Assembly (NCBI RefSeq): GCF_944324745.1
Contig: NZ_CALUXO010000046.1
Location: 1-64,000 of the forward strand
Reading direction: 5' to 3'
DNA length: 64,000 nt
From: an uncultured Thomasclavelia sp.
GTDB taxonomy: Bacteria > Bacillota_I > Bacilli_A > Erysipelotrichales > Coprobacillaceae
Part shown: positions 56,098 through 64,000 of the stretch, piece by piece
How the letters are laid out: each line of letters begins with the position of its first letter
Position numbering within the stretch: the stretch's first letter is position 1
The notes under the pieces: model-generated
Seen by the model: only the letters and a program-made list of their open reading frames with translations
What the model was told of the DNA's origin: nothing
Databases searched by the model: none
Translations under genes and position numbers: made by a program

Positions 56098-56676
56098 ATG
56101 ATTACAAATGCAATAATAATAATATCGATAATAATTTTTATCATTATTAATTTTGTTGATAAAAGTGACGATAAAACATCTTTAGCAATCAAATATGGGG
56201 CCTTTTATATGCCCCGTATTGAAATAAAAAAAGAATGTTGGCGATTTATAACAGCTAACTTTGTTCATATTGATGTTTTACATATCTTTATGAATGCCTA
56301 CTGTATCTATAATCTAGGACATTTTTTAGAATATCTTTTAGGTACCGGACCATATATTTATCTGGTTTTAGTAACTTGTTTAGCTACAAGCTTGGCTTGT
56401 TATTATCAGGCTAAACATTTTGTAGCCAGCTATAATAGTGTGACTTTAGGAGCCAGTGGTATTTTTTATGGCTATCTAGGGGCAATTATTGCTCTAGGAA
56501 TATTTGTTGGTGGTTATTTTGGGTATGTTTTACAACGCTATTTATACGTTATTGTAATTAATATCGCCTTTACTTTATTAAATCGTCAAATTTCTAAAGC
56601 TGGTCATTTAGGTGGTTTAGTAGGCGGTTTTTTAGCGATGACTTTATTAATTGGGACAATGATGTGGCGCTTTTAG
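56098..56676 (+). CDS. Rhomboid-family intramembrane protease
   Basis: 192 residues with six or so membrane helices. FITANFVHIDVLHIFMNAYCIYNLG is the conserved H..N segment, TLGASGIFYGYLGA carries the catalytic Ser (GASG) and KAGHLGGLVGG the catalytic His. Directly after the Ig-like secreted protein, which could be a substrate or partner (inference). Its 3' end overlaps the next gene by 13 bases. Confidence 0.88.
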   Translation: MITNAIIIISIIIFIIINFVDKSDDKTSLAIKYGAFYMPRIEIKKECWRFITANFVHIDVLHIFMNAYCIYNLGHFLEYLLGTGPYIYLVLVTCLATSLACYYQAKHFVASYNSVTLGASGIFYGYLGAIIALGIFVGGYFGYVLQRYLYVIVINIAFTLLNRQISKAGHLGGLVGGFLAMTLLIGTMMWRF

Positions 56677-57092
56677 TTGATGGGGACGCTTGTCCTGATT
56701 TATTGGAAATTAAAAAAATCGCAATCAAAAATCATGTTGAAATGACAGTTTATGTTGATTATGCCCATTTTATCCAGGATGATTATTTTAAAACGGTAAT
56801 TTGTGAAGTAGGAAAAGACAGTACTGATTTTACTTTATTAAAGGAAGTTACAGCTGGTGATGTAGTAATTACTCAGGATTATGGTTTGGCTGGTATGGTT
56901 CTTAGTAAAGGAGCTAAAGTAATTCATCCATCAGGTAAAATTATCGATGATCAAAACATTGATGAATTATTATTATCGCGGTATTTATCTGCCAAGCAGC
57001 GCCGTAGTAATAAGCATATATCAGGACCCAAAAAAAGGGATAAGTTAACTAGACAGTATTTTCTTAACCAGATTGATAAAAATTTAAAATAA
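56664..57092 (+). CDS. YaiI/YqxD family (DUF188) protein
   Basis: 142 residues starting with GTG inside the rhomboid gene. LLVDGDACPDLLEIKKIA at the start and DVVITQDYGLAGMVLSKGAKVIHPSGKIID in the middle define the UPF0178/DUF188 family, a PIN-like fold whose function is not established. The last 30 residues are basic (AKQRRSNKHISGPKKRDK). It converges on asnB with a shared terminator. Confidence 0.88.
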   Translation: MALLVDGDACPDLLEIKKIAIKNHVEMTVYVDYAHFIQDDYFKTVICEVGKDSTDFTLLKEVTAGDVVITQDYGLAGMVLSKGAKVIHPSGKIIDDQNIDELLLSRYLSAKQRRSNKHISGPKKRDKLTRQYFLNQIDKNLK

Positions 57093-57095
57093 AAC

Positions 57096-57120
57096 AAGGA
57101 ACCAAATTCGGTTCCTTATT
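57096..57120. terminator. Bidirectional terminator
   Basis: AAGGAACC / GGTTCCTT stem between convergent genes, with short T/A-rich tails on both strands. Confidence 0.75.
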
Positions 57121-58706
57121 TATTTTCCACTATCACCATAATTTTTTAAAACCCGAGCACTTGGGTCATCAACATCACAGTTTTCCCAATTTTTATTTGG
57201 CATCCAAAAATCTTTAACCCATTTAGCTTGTCCTGGATAGAATGATTCAAAAATATCCCGATATAGTAATGACTCTTTAGTAAATGGAGTAGCAAACGTA
57301 TATTTTTGTTTAGCTCGTTTTAAATCTTCATCACTATATAATTCTTCAGCATATTCCTTTAAATAATCAACCATAGAATGACCCACAGCATCAGAAAAGG
57401 CTGCTTTTTCTCTAAATAAGATTTCATCTGGTAAATATCCTTGACCCTCAAATGCATGACGGAGTAGATATTTTCCTTTATTATAAGTGTTCATTTTTTT
57501 AGCTGGATCAATACTCATAGCATAATTGACAAAATCAATATCAGCAAAAGGCACTCGACCTTCTAAGGCATGAGCGGAAATACAACGATCAGCCCGTAAA
57601 ACATCATACATATATAATTCTTTAATTCTTTTTTGAGCTTCTTGTTGGAACTCTTGAGGATTTGGAGCAAAATCAGTATATTTATAACCAAATAATTCAT
57701 CACTAACTTCACCAGTCATAATAACCTTAATGTCAGTATGTTCATGAATATATTTGCATAATAGATACATTCCCATACTAGCTCTAATAGTCGTAATATC
57801 ATAAGTTTCTAGATGGAAGATAACTTCACGTAAATGGTCTAAGACATCTTCTTTAGTCATAATTACTTCAGTGTGTTCAGTGTGTAAAAAGTCAGCTACT
57901 TGACGAGCATATTTTAAATCAATTGGATCACTATCCATTCCAATGGCAAATGTTCTGATTGGCTGATCATTCAATCTGGCAGCTATGGCACAAACTAATG
58001 AAGAATCTAAACCACCGCTAAGTAAATATCCAATTGGAGCATCTGACATAAAGCGTTTTTCAACAGCTGCCTGTAATTTATCTTTTAAATTTTTAGCAAT
58101 TGTTTCTAAGTCGTCTAAGACAATTGTTTTAGGATCGCTTAAATCATTGTAACAAACAAATTTACCATCTTCATAGTAATGACCAGGTGGAAATGGCATG
58201 ATCTCTTTGCAAAGTGGCATTAAGCTTTTTGCTTCAGATGCAAAACAGATTTCCCCATTGATTTTACTATAACCATAAAACATTGGTCTGATTCCCATTG
58301 GATCTCTGGCTGCCATAATTTTTTGCTTTTTAGTATCATATAAAACCATTGCAAATTCAGCATCTAAATATTTACATAAAATTTCTAATCCATATTTATT
58401 ATATAATGGAATTAAAACTTCACAATCACTGCCTGATTTAAATGTGTATTCATTTTCTAACATTTTTTTCAATTCAGGATAATTATAGATTTCACCATTA
58501 CAAACCAAGACACAATCTTTATAAACAAATGGCTGGTTTCCTTTGGAAGATAAATCCATAATTGAAAGTCGATTAAATCCCCAAGTAACCCCTTCATTAA
58601 CACTAACATGTTGATGATCAGGACCGCGGTAGGCCGCCTGATCTAAAGCATCGTTAAAAACCCGTAAGTCAAACTCTTGACTATCTACTACTAAAAATCC
58701 GCACAT
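57120..58706 (-). CDS. asnB: Asparagine synthase (glutamine-hydrolysing)
   Basis: 528 residues. The N-terminal glutaminase has Cys2 (MCGFLVV) after Met removal, RGPDHQHV and NGEIYNYPEL. The synthetase half has the PP-loop LLSGGLDSSLVCAIAAR and GEVSDELFGYKY. It makes Asn from Asp, Gln and ATP. GGGGGAAA precedes the ATG. A T-box leader of about 290 bases precedes it, so expression rises when tRNA-Asn is uncharged. Confidence 0.95.
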   Translation of the reverse strand: MCGFLVVDSQEFDLRVFNDALDQAAYRGPDHQHVSVNEGVTWGFNRLSIMDLSSKGNQPFVYKDCVLVCNGEIYNYPELKKMLENEYTFKSGSDCEVLIPLYNKYGLEILCKYLDAEFAMVLYDTKKQKIMAARDPMGIRPMFYGYSKINGEICFASEAKSLMPLCKEIMPFPPGHYYEDGKFVCYNDLSDPKTIVLDDLETIAKNLKDKLQAAVEKRFMSDAPIGYLLSGGLDSSLVCAIAARLNDQPIRTFAIGMDSDPIDLKYARQVADFLHTEHTEVIMTKEDVLDHLREVIFHLETYDITTIRASMGMYLLCKYIHEHTDIKVIMTGEVSDELFGYKYTDFAPNPQEFQQEAQKRIKELYMYDVLRADRCISAHALEGRVPFADIDFVNYAMSIDPAKKMNTYNKGKYLLRHAFEGQGYLPDEILFREKAAFSDAVGHSMVDYLKEYAEELYSDEDLKRAKQKYTFATPFTKESLLYRDIFESFYPGQAKWVKDFWMPNKNWENCDVDDPSARVLKNYGDSGK

Positions 58707-58746
58707 AATTTGTTTCCCCCTTAAAAGTTATGGTGCGAGAATATAA

Positions 58747-58997
58747 AAAACTCGCCAAAATAGCGAGTACCGTATAACCTGCCTAAGAAATAGTTACATG
58801 GTACGGAAAATACTTCATAGAGTACTCGATACCCGCCAATAGTTACGTTACTGGTAACGTTCTAGCCTACTTGCAATTGCTTTCGGTAGACAGCTCTTAG
58901 GTGTTCTTCATAATTTGCTCCACTATCAGGCTTACACCATCTCCTGACTCGCTATAGCTTCTGCAAAGAATTACTCTCCTCGTCATCGCCTTTGTTG
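58747..58997 (-). promoter_or_regulatory. T-box riboswitch (asparagine) upstream of asnB
   Basis: On the minus strand Stem I shows GAGAGTAATTC (AGTA motif), AGTCAGG...GGTGTAAGCCTGA (apical motif) and a specifier AAC (Asn) in GAAGAACACC. A stem GTTAC/GTAAC follows. The T-box region contains TGGC, which pairs with the GCCA end of tRNA-Asn. CGAGTAC (plus 58822-58828) can pair with GTACTCG (58764-58770), the 5' arm of the terminator. The terminator is ACTCGC / GCGAGT with T6 (58745-58768). The T-box core departs from the usual GGUGGNACC. Confidence 0.82.
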
Positions 58998-59002
58998 TAG
59001 TA

Positions 59003-59031
59003 AGTATATAATATTTTATTATCAATTGCAA
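59003..59031 (-). promoter_or_regulatory. Promoter of the T-box/asnB transcript
   Basis: On the minus strand TTGCAA (59031-59026), 17 bp, TATACT (59008-59003). Confidence 0.75.
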
Positions 59032-59157
59032 TAAAAAATAATTAATATAATAAAAATTTTATTATATTAATGTTTTTTATTACCAGTAGTTACTAAAATT
59101 AATTGACAATTATAGTATCTTTTAATAAACTATACGCATTGAAATGAGGGAGTAAAG

Positions 59158-59985
59158 ATGAAATATAAATTAATAGCATTAGATATTGATGGTACTTTAA
59201 AAAGTAGTGAAAAACATGGTAAAATAATCTTACCAAAGACAAAAGAGATATTAATAAAACTAGCTAAACAAGGTGTTAAAATTGTTTTAGCTTCAGGGCG
59301 TCCAACTGCTGGTTTGAATGCCGAGGCTAAAGAATTAAACTTTGATGAAACTGGTGGTTATTTATTAGCATTTAATGGGGCAAAGATTACTGATTATCAA
59401 ACTAAAGAAATAATCTATCAAAAAACAATAGCACCAGCAACCGTACATTTAATCTATGATCAGGCAAAAAAATATAATTTAGCCGTGATGACTTATACTC
59501 GTGAATATATTATTAGTGAAGATATTGAAGACCAATATGTTCAAATTGAATCTAATATTACGCGAGTACCGCTAAAACCAGTTGCCAATTTTAAACAGAC
59601 AATTGATTTTGCAGTTAATAAAGTTTTATTAACGGGGGATCCTGATTATTTAGCTAAAATTGAAGCGGATTTTAAAAAGCCATTTAATGATACTTTAAGT
59701 ATTTATCGTTCAGCGCCATATTTTCTGGAAGTTATGGCTCAAGATATTGATAAAGCAGCATCATTAAAATTTTTAGCAGATACTTTAGAGATTAAACAAG
59801 AAGAAATTATTAGTTTTGGTGATGGTTATAATGATCTAAGTTTGATTGAATTTGCCGGAATGGGTGTAGCGATGGATAATGCGGTTGCTGAAGTTAAACA
59901 ACGGGCTGACTATATTACGTTATCTAATGATGATGAAGGAATTTATGATTGTTTAAATAAGCTAGTAGAAAGAGGGGAAATCTAA
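59158..59985 (+). CDS. Cof-type HAD phosphatase
   Basis: 275 residues. Motifs are ALDIDGTLKS, LASGRPT, KAASLKFLADTL and FGDGYNDLSLIEFAG, with a YidA-like layout. GAGGGAG precedes the ATG. It overlaps the DUF4250 gene by one base (TAATG), so both are translated together. The substrate is unknown. Confidence 0.88.
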   Translation: MKYKLIALDIDGTLKSSEKHGKIILPKTKEILIKLAKQGVKIVLASGRPTAGLNAEAKELNFDETGGYLLAFNGAKITDYQTKEIIYQKTIAPATVHLIYDQAKKYNLAVMTYTREYIISEDIEDQYVQIESNITRVPLKPVANFKQTIDFAVNKVLLTGDPDYLAKIEADFKKPFNDTLSIYRSAPYFLEVMAQDIDKAASLKFLADTLEIKQEEIISFGDGYNDLSLIEFAGMGVAMDNAVAEVKQRADYITLSNDDEGIYDCLNKLVERGEI

Positions 59986-60164
59986 TGTTACCAAATGATA
60001 TTAATATGTTAGTTAGTATGTTGAATATGAAATTGAGAGATGATGATATGGCGCTAGAAACTGTCATTGAAGTTAATGATGGTAACGTTAAAGAAATCAT
60101 GGATAAATTAGAAAGTAATGGATTTTATTATGATGAAAGTAATAACCAGATAAAAGCAAAATAG
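59985..60164 (+). CDS. DUF4250-type small protein
   Basis: 59 residues: MLPNDINMLVSMLNMKLRDD...ALETVIEVNDGNVKEIMDKLESNGFYYDESNNQIKAK. This matches the DUF4250 pattern, a small helical protein often found near metabolic genes in Firmicutes, function unknown. Its start overlaps the HAD stop; GAGGGGAAA serves as ribosome site. A terminator follows directly. Confidence 0.75.
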   Translation: MLPNDINMLVSMLNMKLRDDDMALETVIEVNDGNVKEIMDKLESNGFYYDESNNQIKAK

Positions 60165-60185
60165 ACGAAAACGTCTATTTTTTTT
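60158..60185 (+). terminator. Terminator of the HAD-DUF4250 pair
   Basis: AAATAGACG / CGTCTATTT stem, AAAA loop and Ts. Confidence 0.85.
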
Positions 60186-60186
60186 G

Positions 60187-60349
60187 TAATTCTTCAATGT
60201 AATTGTAAAGTTGGAATAAACCTAATGTAGTGCTATCCATCCTTGGCTTTTGATTAATTGACGGTGTTTATCAAGATGATATGTTACAATTTTTAAATTG
60301 TTTTTAGTAATAGTAGTTATTTTTTCGTATTTATAAATATATGTATTAT
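60187..60349 (-). other. Possible remnant of a coding sequence
   Basis: Minus-strand reading gives a protein-like stretch (YKYEKITTITKNNL...IVTYHLDKHRQLIKSQG), which breaks and continues in another frame (MDSTTLGLFQLYNYIEELQKK, stop near 60180). There is no ribosome site. It may be the decayed 3' part of a gene, or chance in AT-rich DNA. Confidence 0.25.
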
Positions 60350-60574
60350 CTAATCCTTATTTTTATAAAAAATATGTGTGGATTTGCAAAATGAAATGAT
60401 ACCAGGAATAATCGCTTTGATAAAAAAGATACAACTAATTAAATAAAAAATCAGCATACTAGAATTAAAAACATAATCTAAGTAATTTGAATAAAACATT
60501 CCAGATAATGCATAGCATAGATGGGTAATCCCAATTCCAATAAATCCGAATGCTAAATAAACGTATTGTTTCAT
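60350..60574 (-). CDS. Small hydrophobic membrane protein
   Basis: About 74 residues with two membrane helices (YVYLAFGFIGIGITHLCYAL and SMLIFYLISCIFFIKAII) and a basic tail (KSTHIFYKNKD). A good GGAGGGAT site supports the ATG at 60574. I do not recognise a family. The sequence right after its stop looks like out-of-frame coding remnant, so the gene may be a truncated form of a longer one. Confidence 0.5.
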   Translation of the reverse strand: MKQYVYLAFGFIGIGITHLCYALSGMFYSNYLDYVFNSSMLIFYLISCIFFIKAIIPGIISFCKSTHIFYKNKD

Positions 60575-60664
60575 GACTATCCCTCCTAAAATCATTATAA
60601 TATGCCCATTAACATAATGTCAAAAAGTTAGTGATAATTAAAATAACATCAAAAAATCATCTCT

Positions 60665-60692
60665 TTTACTTTTGAATGATAAATGCTATAAT
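60665..60692 (+). promoter_or_regulatory. ilvA promoter (extended -10)
   Basis: TTTACT (60665-60670), 16 bp, TGC-TATAAT (60684-60692). Confidence 0.65.
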
Positions 60693-60717
60693 ATAGCTTA
60701 TTAAGGGGGATAGCCAA

Positions 60718-61920
60718 ATGTTAAAATTAGAAGATTTTAAAGCTGCTAAAAAAAGAGTTGATGAGGTAATTTTAGAAACTCATTTGATACATAGTGATGC
60801 TTTTTCTGAAGAATGTGGAAATGACGTCTATATTAAACCAGAAAACTTACAACGTACGGGTGCTTTTAAAATTAGGGGTGCCTATAATAAAATTGTCAAA
60901 CTTGATGATGAAGCTAAAAGGCGTGGTTTAATTGCATCTTCAGCTGGTAACCATGCTCAAGGGGTTGCTTATGCTGCTCATAAATTAGGTGTCAAGGCAA
61001 CAATTGTTATGCCTAGTCATACACCATTAATTAAAGTTGAAGCGACTAAGGCTCATGGTGCTGAAGTTGTTTTAGCTGGTGAAGTTTATGATGATGCTTA
61101 CGCTAAGGCAGTAGAACTTCAAAAAAGTGAAGGATATACGTTTGTTCATCCATTTGATGACGAAGATGTTATGGAAGGGCAAGGAACAATTGCTTTAGAA
61201 ATCTTAGATGAATTGCCAGATGCTGATATGATTTTAGTACCAATCGGCGGTGGTGGTTTAATTTCGGGAATTGCAGCAGCAGCTAAGATGATTAAACCAG
61301 ATATTAAAATTATTGGAGTTGAACCTGAAGGAGCTGCCAGTGCTTCAGCTGCCATCCAAGAAGATCAAGTTGTTTTATTAAAAGAGGTTGATACTATTGC
61401 AGATGGTACTGCCGTCCAACAAATTGGATCTAAAACATTTAAATATATAAAAAAATATGTTGATGATATTGTTTTAGTTAATGATTATGAATTGATGGAA
61501 GCTTTCTTAGTTTTAGTTGAAAAACATAAATTAGTAGCTGAGGGTTCTGGTATTTTGGCTTTAGCTGGTTTAAAGAAATTAAATGTTAAAGGAAAGAAAG
61601 TTGTTTCTTTAATTAGTGGTGGTAACATTGATGTGTTGACTATTTCTTCAATGATTAATAAAGGATTATTATCTCGTGGTCGAATCTTTACATTCTCAGT
61701 ACAATTGCCAGATAAACCAGGTCAATTAGAAATTATTTCTCGAGTATTAGCTCGGATGAATGCTAATGTTATTGGGGTTGACCATAACCAATTTAAAAAC
61801 TATGCACGTTTTTCTGAAGTGGAACTTCGGGTAACTGCTGAAACTAACGGACATGCTCATATCCAAAGTATTATTGATGAGTTTACAAAGTTAGGATATA
61901 CAATTGAAAGAATCGATTAA
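60718..61920 (+). CDS. ilvA: Threonine dehydratase (threonine ammonia-lyase)
   Basis: PLP enzyme giving 2-oxobutyrate from threonine. 400 residues. The PLP Lys lies in RTGAFKIRGAYNKI, with SSAGNHAQGVAYAAHKLG, the phosphate loop PIGGGGLISGIA and a late SGGNIDV. A single C-terminal ACT domain (FSVQLPDKPGQLEIISRVLARMNANVIGVDH) suggests allosteric control. With no other ilv genes nearby, a catabolic (TdcB-like) role is equally possible. Confidence 0.92.
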   Translation: MLKLEDFKAAKKRVDEVILETHLIHSDAFSEECGNDVYIKPENLQRTGAFKIRGAYNKIVKLDDEAKRRGLIASSAGNHAQGVAYAAHKLGVKATIVMPSHTPLIKVEATKAHGAEVVLAGEVYDDAYAKAVELQKSEGYTFVHPFDDEDVMEGQGTIALEILDELPDADMILVPIGGGGLISGIAAAAKMIKPDIKIIGVEPEGAASASAAIQEDQVVLLKEVDTIADGTAVQQIGSKTFKYIKKYVDDIVLVNDYELMEAFLVLVEKHKLVAEGSGILALAGLKKLNVKGKKVVSLISGGNIDVLTISSMINKGLLSRGRIFTFSVQLPDKPGQLEIISRVLARMNANVIGVDHNQFKNYARFSEVELRVTAETNGHAHIQSIIDEFTKLGYTIERID

Positions 61921-61943
61921 GGACCAATGGTCCTTTTCTTTTT
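61919..61943 (+). terminator. Terminator of ilvA
   Basis: AAGGACC-AAT-GGTCCTT with T-rich tail; overlaps the stop codon. Confidence 0.8.
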
Positions 61944-62003
61944 GTAAAAATTCTTATTAATTTATGCAAATATCATTTATAATTAATGTATGGAGGTGTA
62001 ATG

Positions 62004-62777
62004 ATGAAACAATTATTAATTCGTGGCGATGATTTGGGATATAGTGAAGGAGTTACTCTGGGAATGTTATCTGCTTATGAACATGGTATTGTTAATAGCA
62101 TGGCATGTATGATCAATATGCCATATATTAATGAAGGAATCGTTCAAGCAAAAAAACACAAGAATCTGTGTTTAGGACTACATGTTAATGTAACTAATGG
62201 TAAGGCTTTAGCTCCAAAGGAGAAAATCAAAAATTTAGTTGATGAAAATGGATATTTTATTAAAAGTTCTATTCGGCGGCAACAAATAAAAAATAATGAA
62301 ACATTATTTACTGAAGAAGAAGCATATCTCGAAGCTAAATATCAAATAGAACGTTATATTGAACTGGTTGGAGAAGTTCCAGAATATATTGATATCCATG
62401 TTTTAGAAATTGAGCCACTGATCAATGCCGTATTAAGAATTTATCATGAATATCATGTACCAGTCTGTTTGTATGACCAGGATTTATATGATCGAGATAT
62501 TTTAAAACGAGCTATGAAGCAATATGATTATTATCAAGATCATGATCATGATTTTGAAAAAGTATTTACAGATGGTTTTTATGAGCTAAAGGAAGGAATA
62601 AATTTATTAGTTACTCATCCTGGTTTTATTGACTATGATGTGGCAACGACTTCATCAATGCTAAAACCTCGATTATATGACTATTCTTTAGTAACTAGTA
62701 AAAAGCTTAAAAAGTGGTTAGATGAAAATAATATTGAAATAATATCATTTAGAGATTTAAAGAAAGCGAGCAAGTAA
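62004..62777 (+). CDS. YdjC/ChbG-family carbohydrate deacetylase
   Basis: 257 residues from the ATG at 62004; GGAGGTG lies 6 bases before, and ATGs at 61986 and 62001 fit less well. IRGDDLGYSEGVTLGMLSAYEHGIVNS has the metal Asp pair, LGLHVNVTNG the His, DIHVLEI and VTHPGF the further ligands. Family members remove acetyl groups from chitobiose or similar disaccharides. It is followed two bases later by a GH13 glucosidase, so the pair probably handles imported oligosaccharides. Confidence 0.85.
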   Translation: MKQLLIRGDDLGYSEGVTLGMLSAYEHGIVNSMACMINMPYINEGIVQAKKHKNLCLGLHVNVTNGKALAPKEKIKNLVDENGYFIKSSIRRQQIKNNETLFTEEEAYLEAKYQIERYIELVGEVPEYIDIHVLEIEPLINAVLRIYHEYHVPVCLYDQDLYDRDILKRAMKQYDYYQDHDHDFEKVFTDGFYELKEGINLLVTHPGFIDYDVATTSSMLKPRLYDYSLVTSKKLKKWLDENNIEIISFRDLKKASK

Positions 62778-62778
62778 G

Positions 62779-64000
62779 ATGAAAAAATGGTGGCAGAAGG
62801 AAGTTGTTTATCAAATTTATCCTAAAAGTTTTAAAGATAGTAACGATGATGGAATTGGTGATATTCGTGGTATTATTGATAAACTAGATTATTTTAGTGA
62901 TTTGGGAGTAACTAGTTTGTGGTTATGTCCGATTTATGCTTCACCAATGGATGATAATGGTTATGATATTAGTGATTATTATCAAATTAATCCAATGTTT
63001 GGAACGATGGATGATTTAGATGAATTAATTGAAAAAGGAAAACAACGAGGCATTAAAATTATCATGGATCTGGTAGTTAATCATACATCTGATGAACATC
63101 CCTGGTTTCAAGCGGCTTTAAATGATCCAAATAGTAAATATCATGATTACTATATTTTTAAAAAAGGTGTCGATGGTCATGCGCCATGTAACTGGCGTAG
63201 TATTTTTGGTGGCTCAGTTTGGCAAAAAGTTGGTGATGATGAATACTATTTCCACTCTTTTTCAAAAAAACAGCCTGATTTAAATTGGGAAAATCCACAG
63301 TTGCGTCAAGAGGTATACAAGATGATCAATTGGTGGTTAGAAAAAGGAATTGCGGGATTTAGAGTTGATGCCATTAATTTCATAAAAAAGGATCAGCGCT
63401 ATCAAGATGGTAAACCTGATGGTGAAGATGGTTTAGTTTCTTGCATTCCATTTGCTAGAAATCAACCGGGAATTGAAGTTTTCTTTAAGGAACTGAAAGA
63501 AAACACTTTTGCAAAATATGATTGCATGACGATATCTGAGGCATATGGAGTATCTTATGATAAATTAGATATTTATATTGGTGAAAACGGTTGCTTTGAT
63601 ACAATGTTTGATTTTAATTATTCAAATTTTGATATAGGTGATAATGAGGAATGGTTTATTCGCAAAGACTGGACCGTTAAACAGTTTCGCGATTTGATTT
63701 TTGAATCCCAAAATGAAATCAATAAAATTGGCTGGGTGGGAACATTTTTAGAAAATCATGATCAGCCTCGTTCTTTAGATAAGTTGATTGTCAATAAAGA
63801 AGATCGTGGATATTATAGTGCGACGATGATTGGCTCAATGTATTTCTTTTTAAGAGGGGTACCATATATTTATCAGGGTGAGGAACTAGGAATGCCTAAT
63901 TGTGTTCGTCATTCGATTGATGAATATGATGATATCAGCACTCATGGGCAATATCAAAGGGCTCTAGAAGAAGGGTTTAGTGAAGCCGAAGCGATGGAAT
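62779..64000 (+). CDS. GH13 alpha-glucosidase / oligo-1,6-glucosidase (3' end outside window)
   Basis: Cytosolic glucosidase; 407 codons are visible and the frame is still open at the window end (full length about 550). WWQKEVVYQIYPKSFKDSNDDGIGDIRGI is the classic start. DLVVNHTSDEHPWF, the nucleophile Asp in GIAGFRVDAINFI, the acid/base Glu in TISEAYGVSY and FLENHDQPR are present. It splits terminal alpha-glucosyl units from isomaltose, trehalose-6-phosphate or similar sugars. The ATG comes right after the deacetylase stop. Confidence 0.92.
   Translation, partial: MKKWWQKEVVYQIYPKSFKDSNDDGIGDIRGIIDKLDYFSDLGVTSLWLCPIYASPMDDNGYDISDYYQINPMFGTMDDLDELIEKGKQRGIKIIMDLVVNHTSDEHPWFQAALNDPNSKYHDYYIFKKGVDGHAPCNWRSIFGGSVWQKVGDDEYYFHSFSKKQPDLNWENPQLRQEVYKMINWWLEKGIAGFRVDAINFIKKDQRYQDGKPDGEDGLVSCIPFARNQPGIEVFFKELKENTFAKYDCMTISEAYGVSYDKLDIYIGENGCFDTMFDFNYSNFDIGDNEEWFIRKDWTVKQFRDLIFESQNEINKIGWVGTFLENHDQPRSLDKLIVNKEDRGYYSATMIGSMYFFLRGVPYIYQGEELGMPNCVRHSIDEYDDISTHGQYQRALEEGFSEAEAME

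Noticed and set aside
56664-57092. DUF188 gene as the missing yacP (rae1)
   Set aside because: VDGDACP and VITQDYGLA are marks of the YaiI/YqxD family, not of YacP.

Overview
This is a very AT-rich stretch of a bacterial chromosome from a low-GC Firmicute (Bacillota). It carries sporulation and germination genes (yabP, yabQ, cwlJ, gerQ), a divIC locus next to yabPQ, an Nfn-type electron-bifurcating transhydrogenase, a Rex- and CcpA-type adhE promoter, a glycogen operon and many Cof-type HAD phosphatases. Together these suggest an anaerobic, fermentative, spore-forming gut bacterium, probably of the Erysipelotrichia (Coprobacillaceae / Thomasclavelia-like). That placement is inferred from gene content and was not searched. 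No rRNA, tRNA, CRISPR array, IS element or prophage was seen.

Layout. 1-1285: the 3' part of an AgrC-type sensor kinase, then a LytTR-like direct repeat, an extended -10 promoter, a 39-codon peptide ORF and a terminator. 1400-5040: an accessory DnaJ/Hsp70 operon. 5051-8720: cytidine deaminase-like gene (-) and nadABC (+). 8719-12961 (-): hypothetical gene, queH, queA-tgt, HAD phosphatase. 13010-14588 (-): orphan LytTR regulator and a broken RpiR regulator, facing a cell-wall GH20 hexosaminidase (14914-17703). 17965-20207: nfnAB. 20318-27586: flavin oxidoreductase, YheO-type regulator, CBS-pyrophosphatase, rqcP, M18 aminopeptidase, GrpB, yabP-yabQ-divIC, esterase. 27607-28679 (-): MarR and a YczE-like membrane protein. 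28853-32314: two tandem HAD paralogues, ung, folC. 32407-33232 (-): cwlJ-gerQ. 33494-37175: glgC-glgD-glgA. 37276-42873: HAD, lipoprotein, cysS-mrnC-rlmB-sigma factor-rpmG-secE-nusG. 43202-46732: NlpC/P60 hydrolase, Cu/Zn SOD-like protein, HAD, GDPD. 46910-49552: adhE. 49676-51212: DUF308 fusion and two tandem C-rich small-RNA candidates. 51345-57092: pyrG, ispF, gltX, Ig-like secreted protein, rhomboid, DUF188. 57120-58997 (-): asnB with an Asn T-box. 59158-64000: HAD, DUF4250, small membrane protein, ilvA, YdjC/ChbG-like deacetylase, and a GH13 glucosidase cut by the window end.

Regulation is unusually readable. There is a GGGC-start attenuator in front of pyrG, an asparaginyl T-box in front of asnB, Rex and cre sites in front of adhE, a cre-like site in front of glgC, palindromic operators in front of marR, nadA and the flavin oxidoreductase, and a possible structured attenuator in front of cysS. 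The most novel-looking items are the tandem small RNAs at 50983-51212, whose C-rich loops resemble anti-Shine-Dalgarno seed regions, and the kinase-linked peptide locus at 934-1285.
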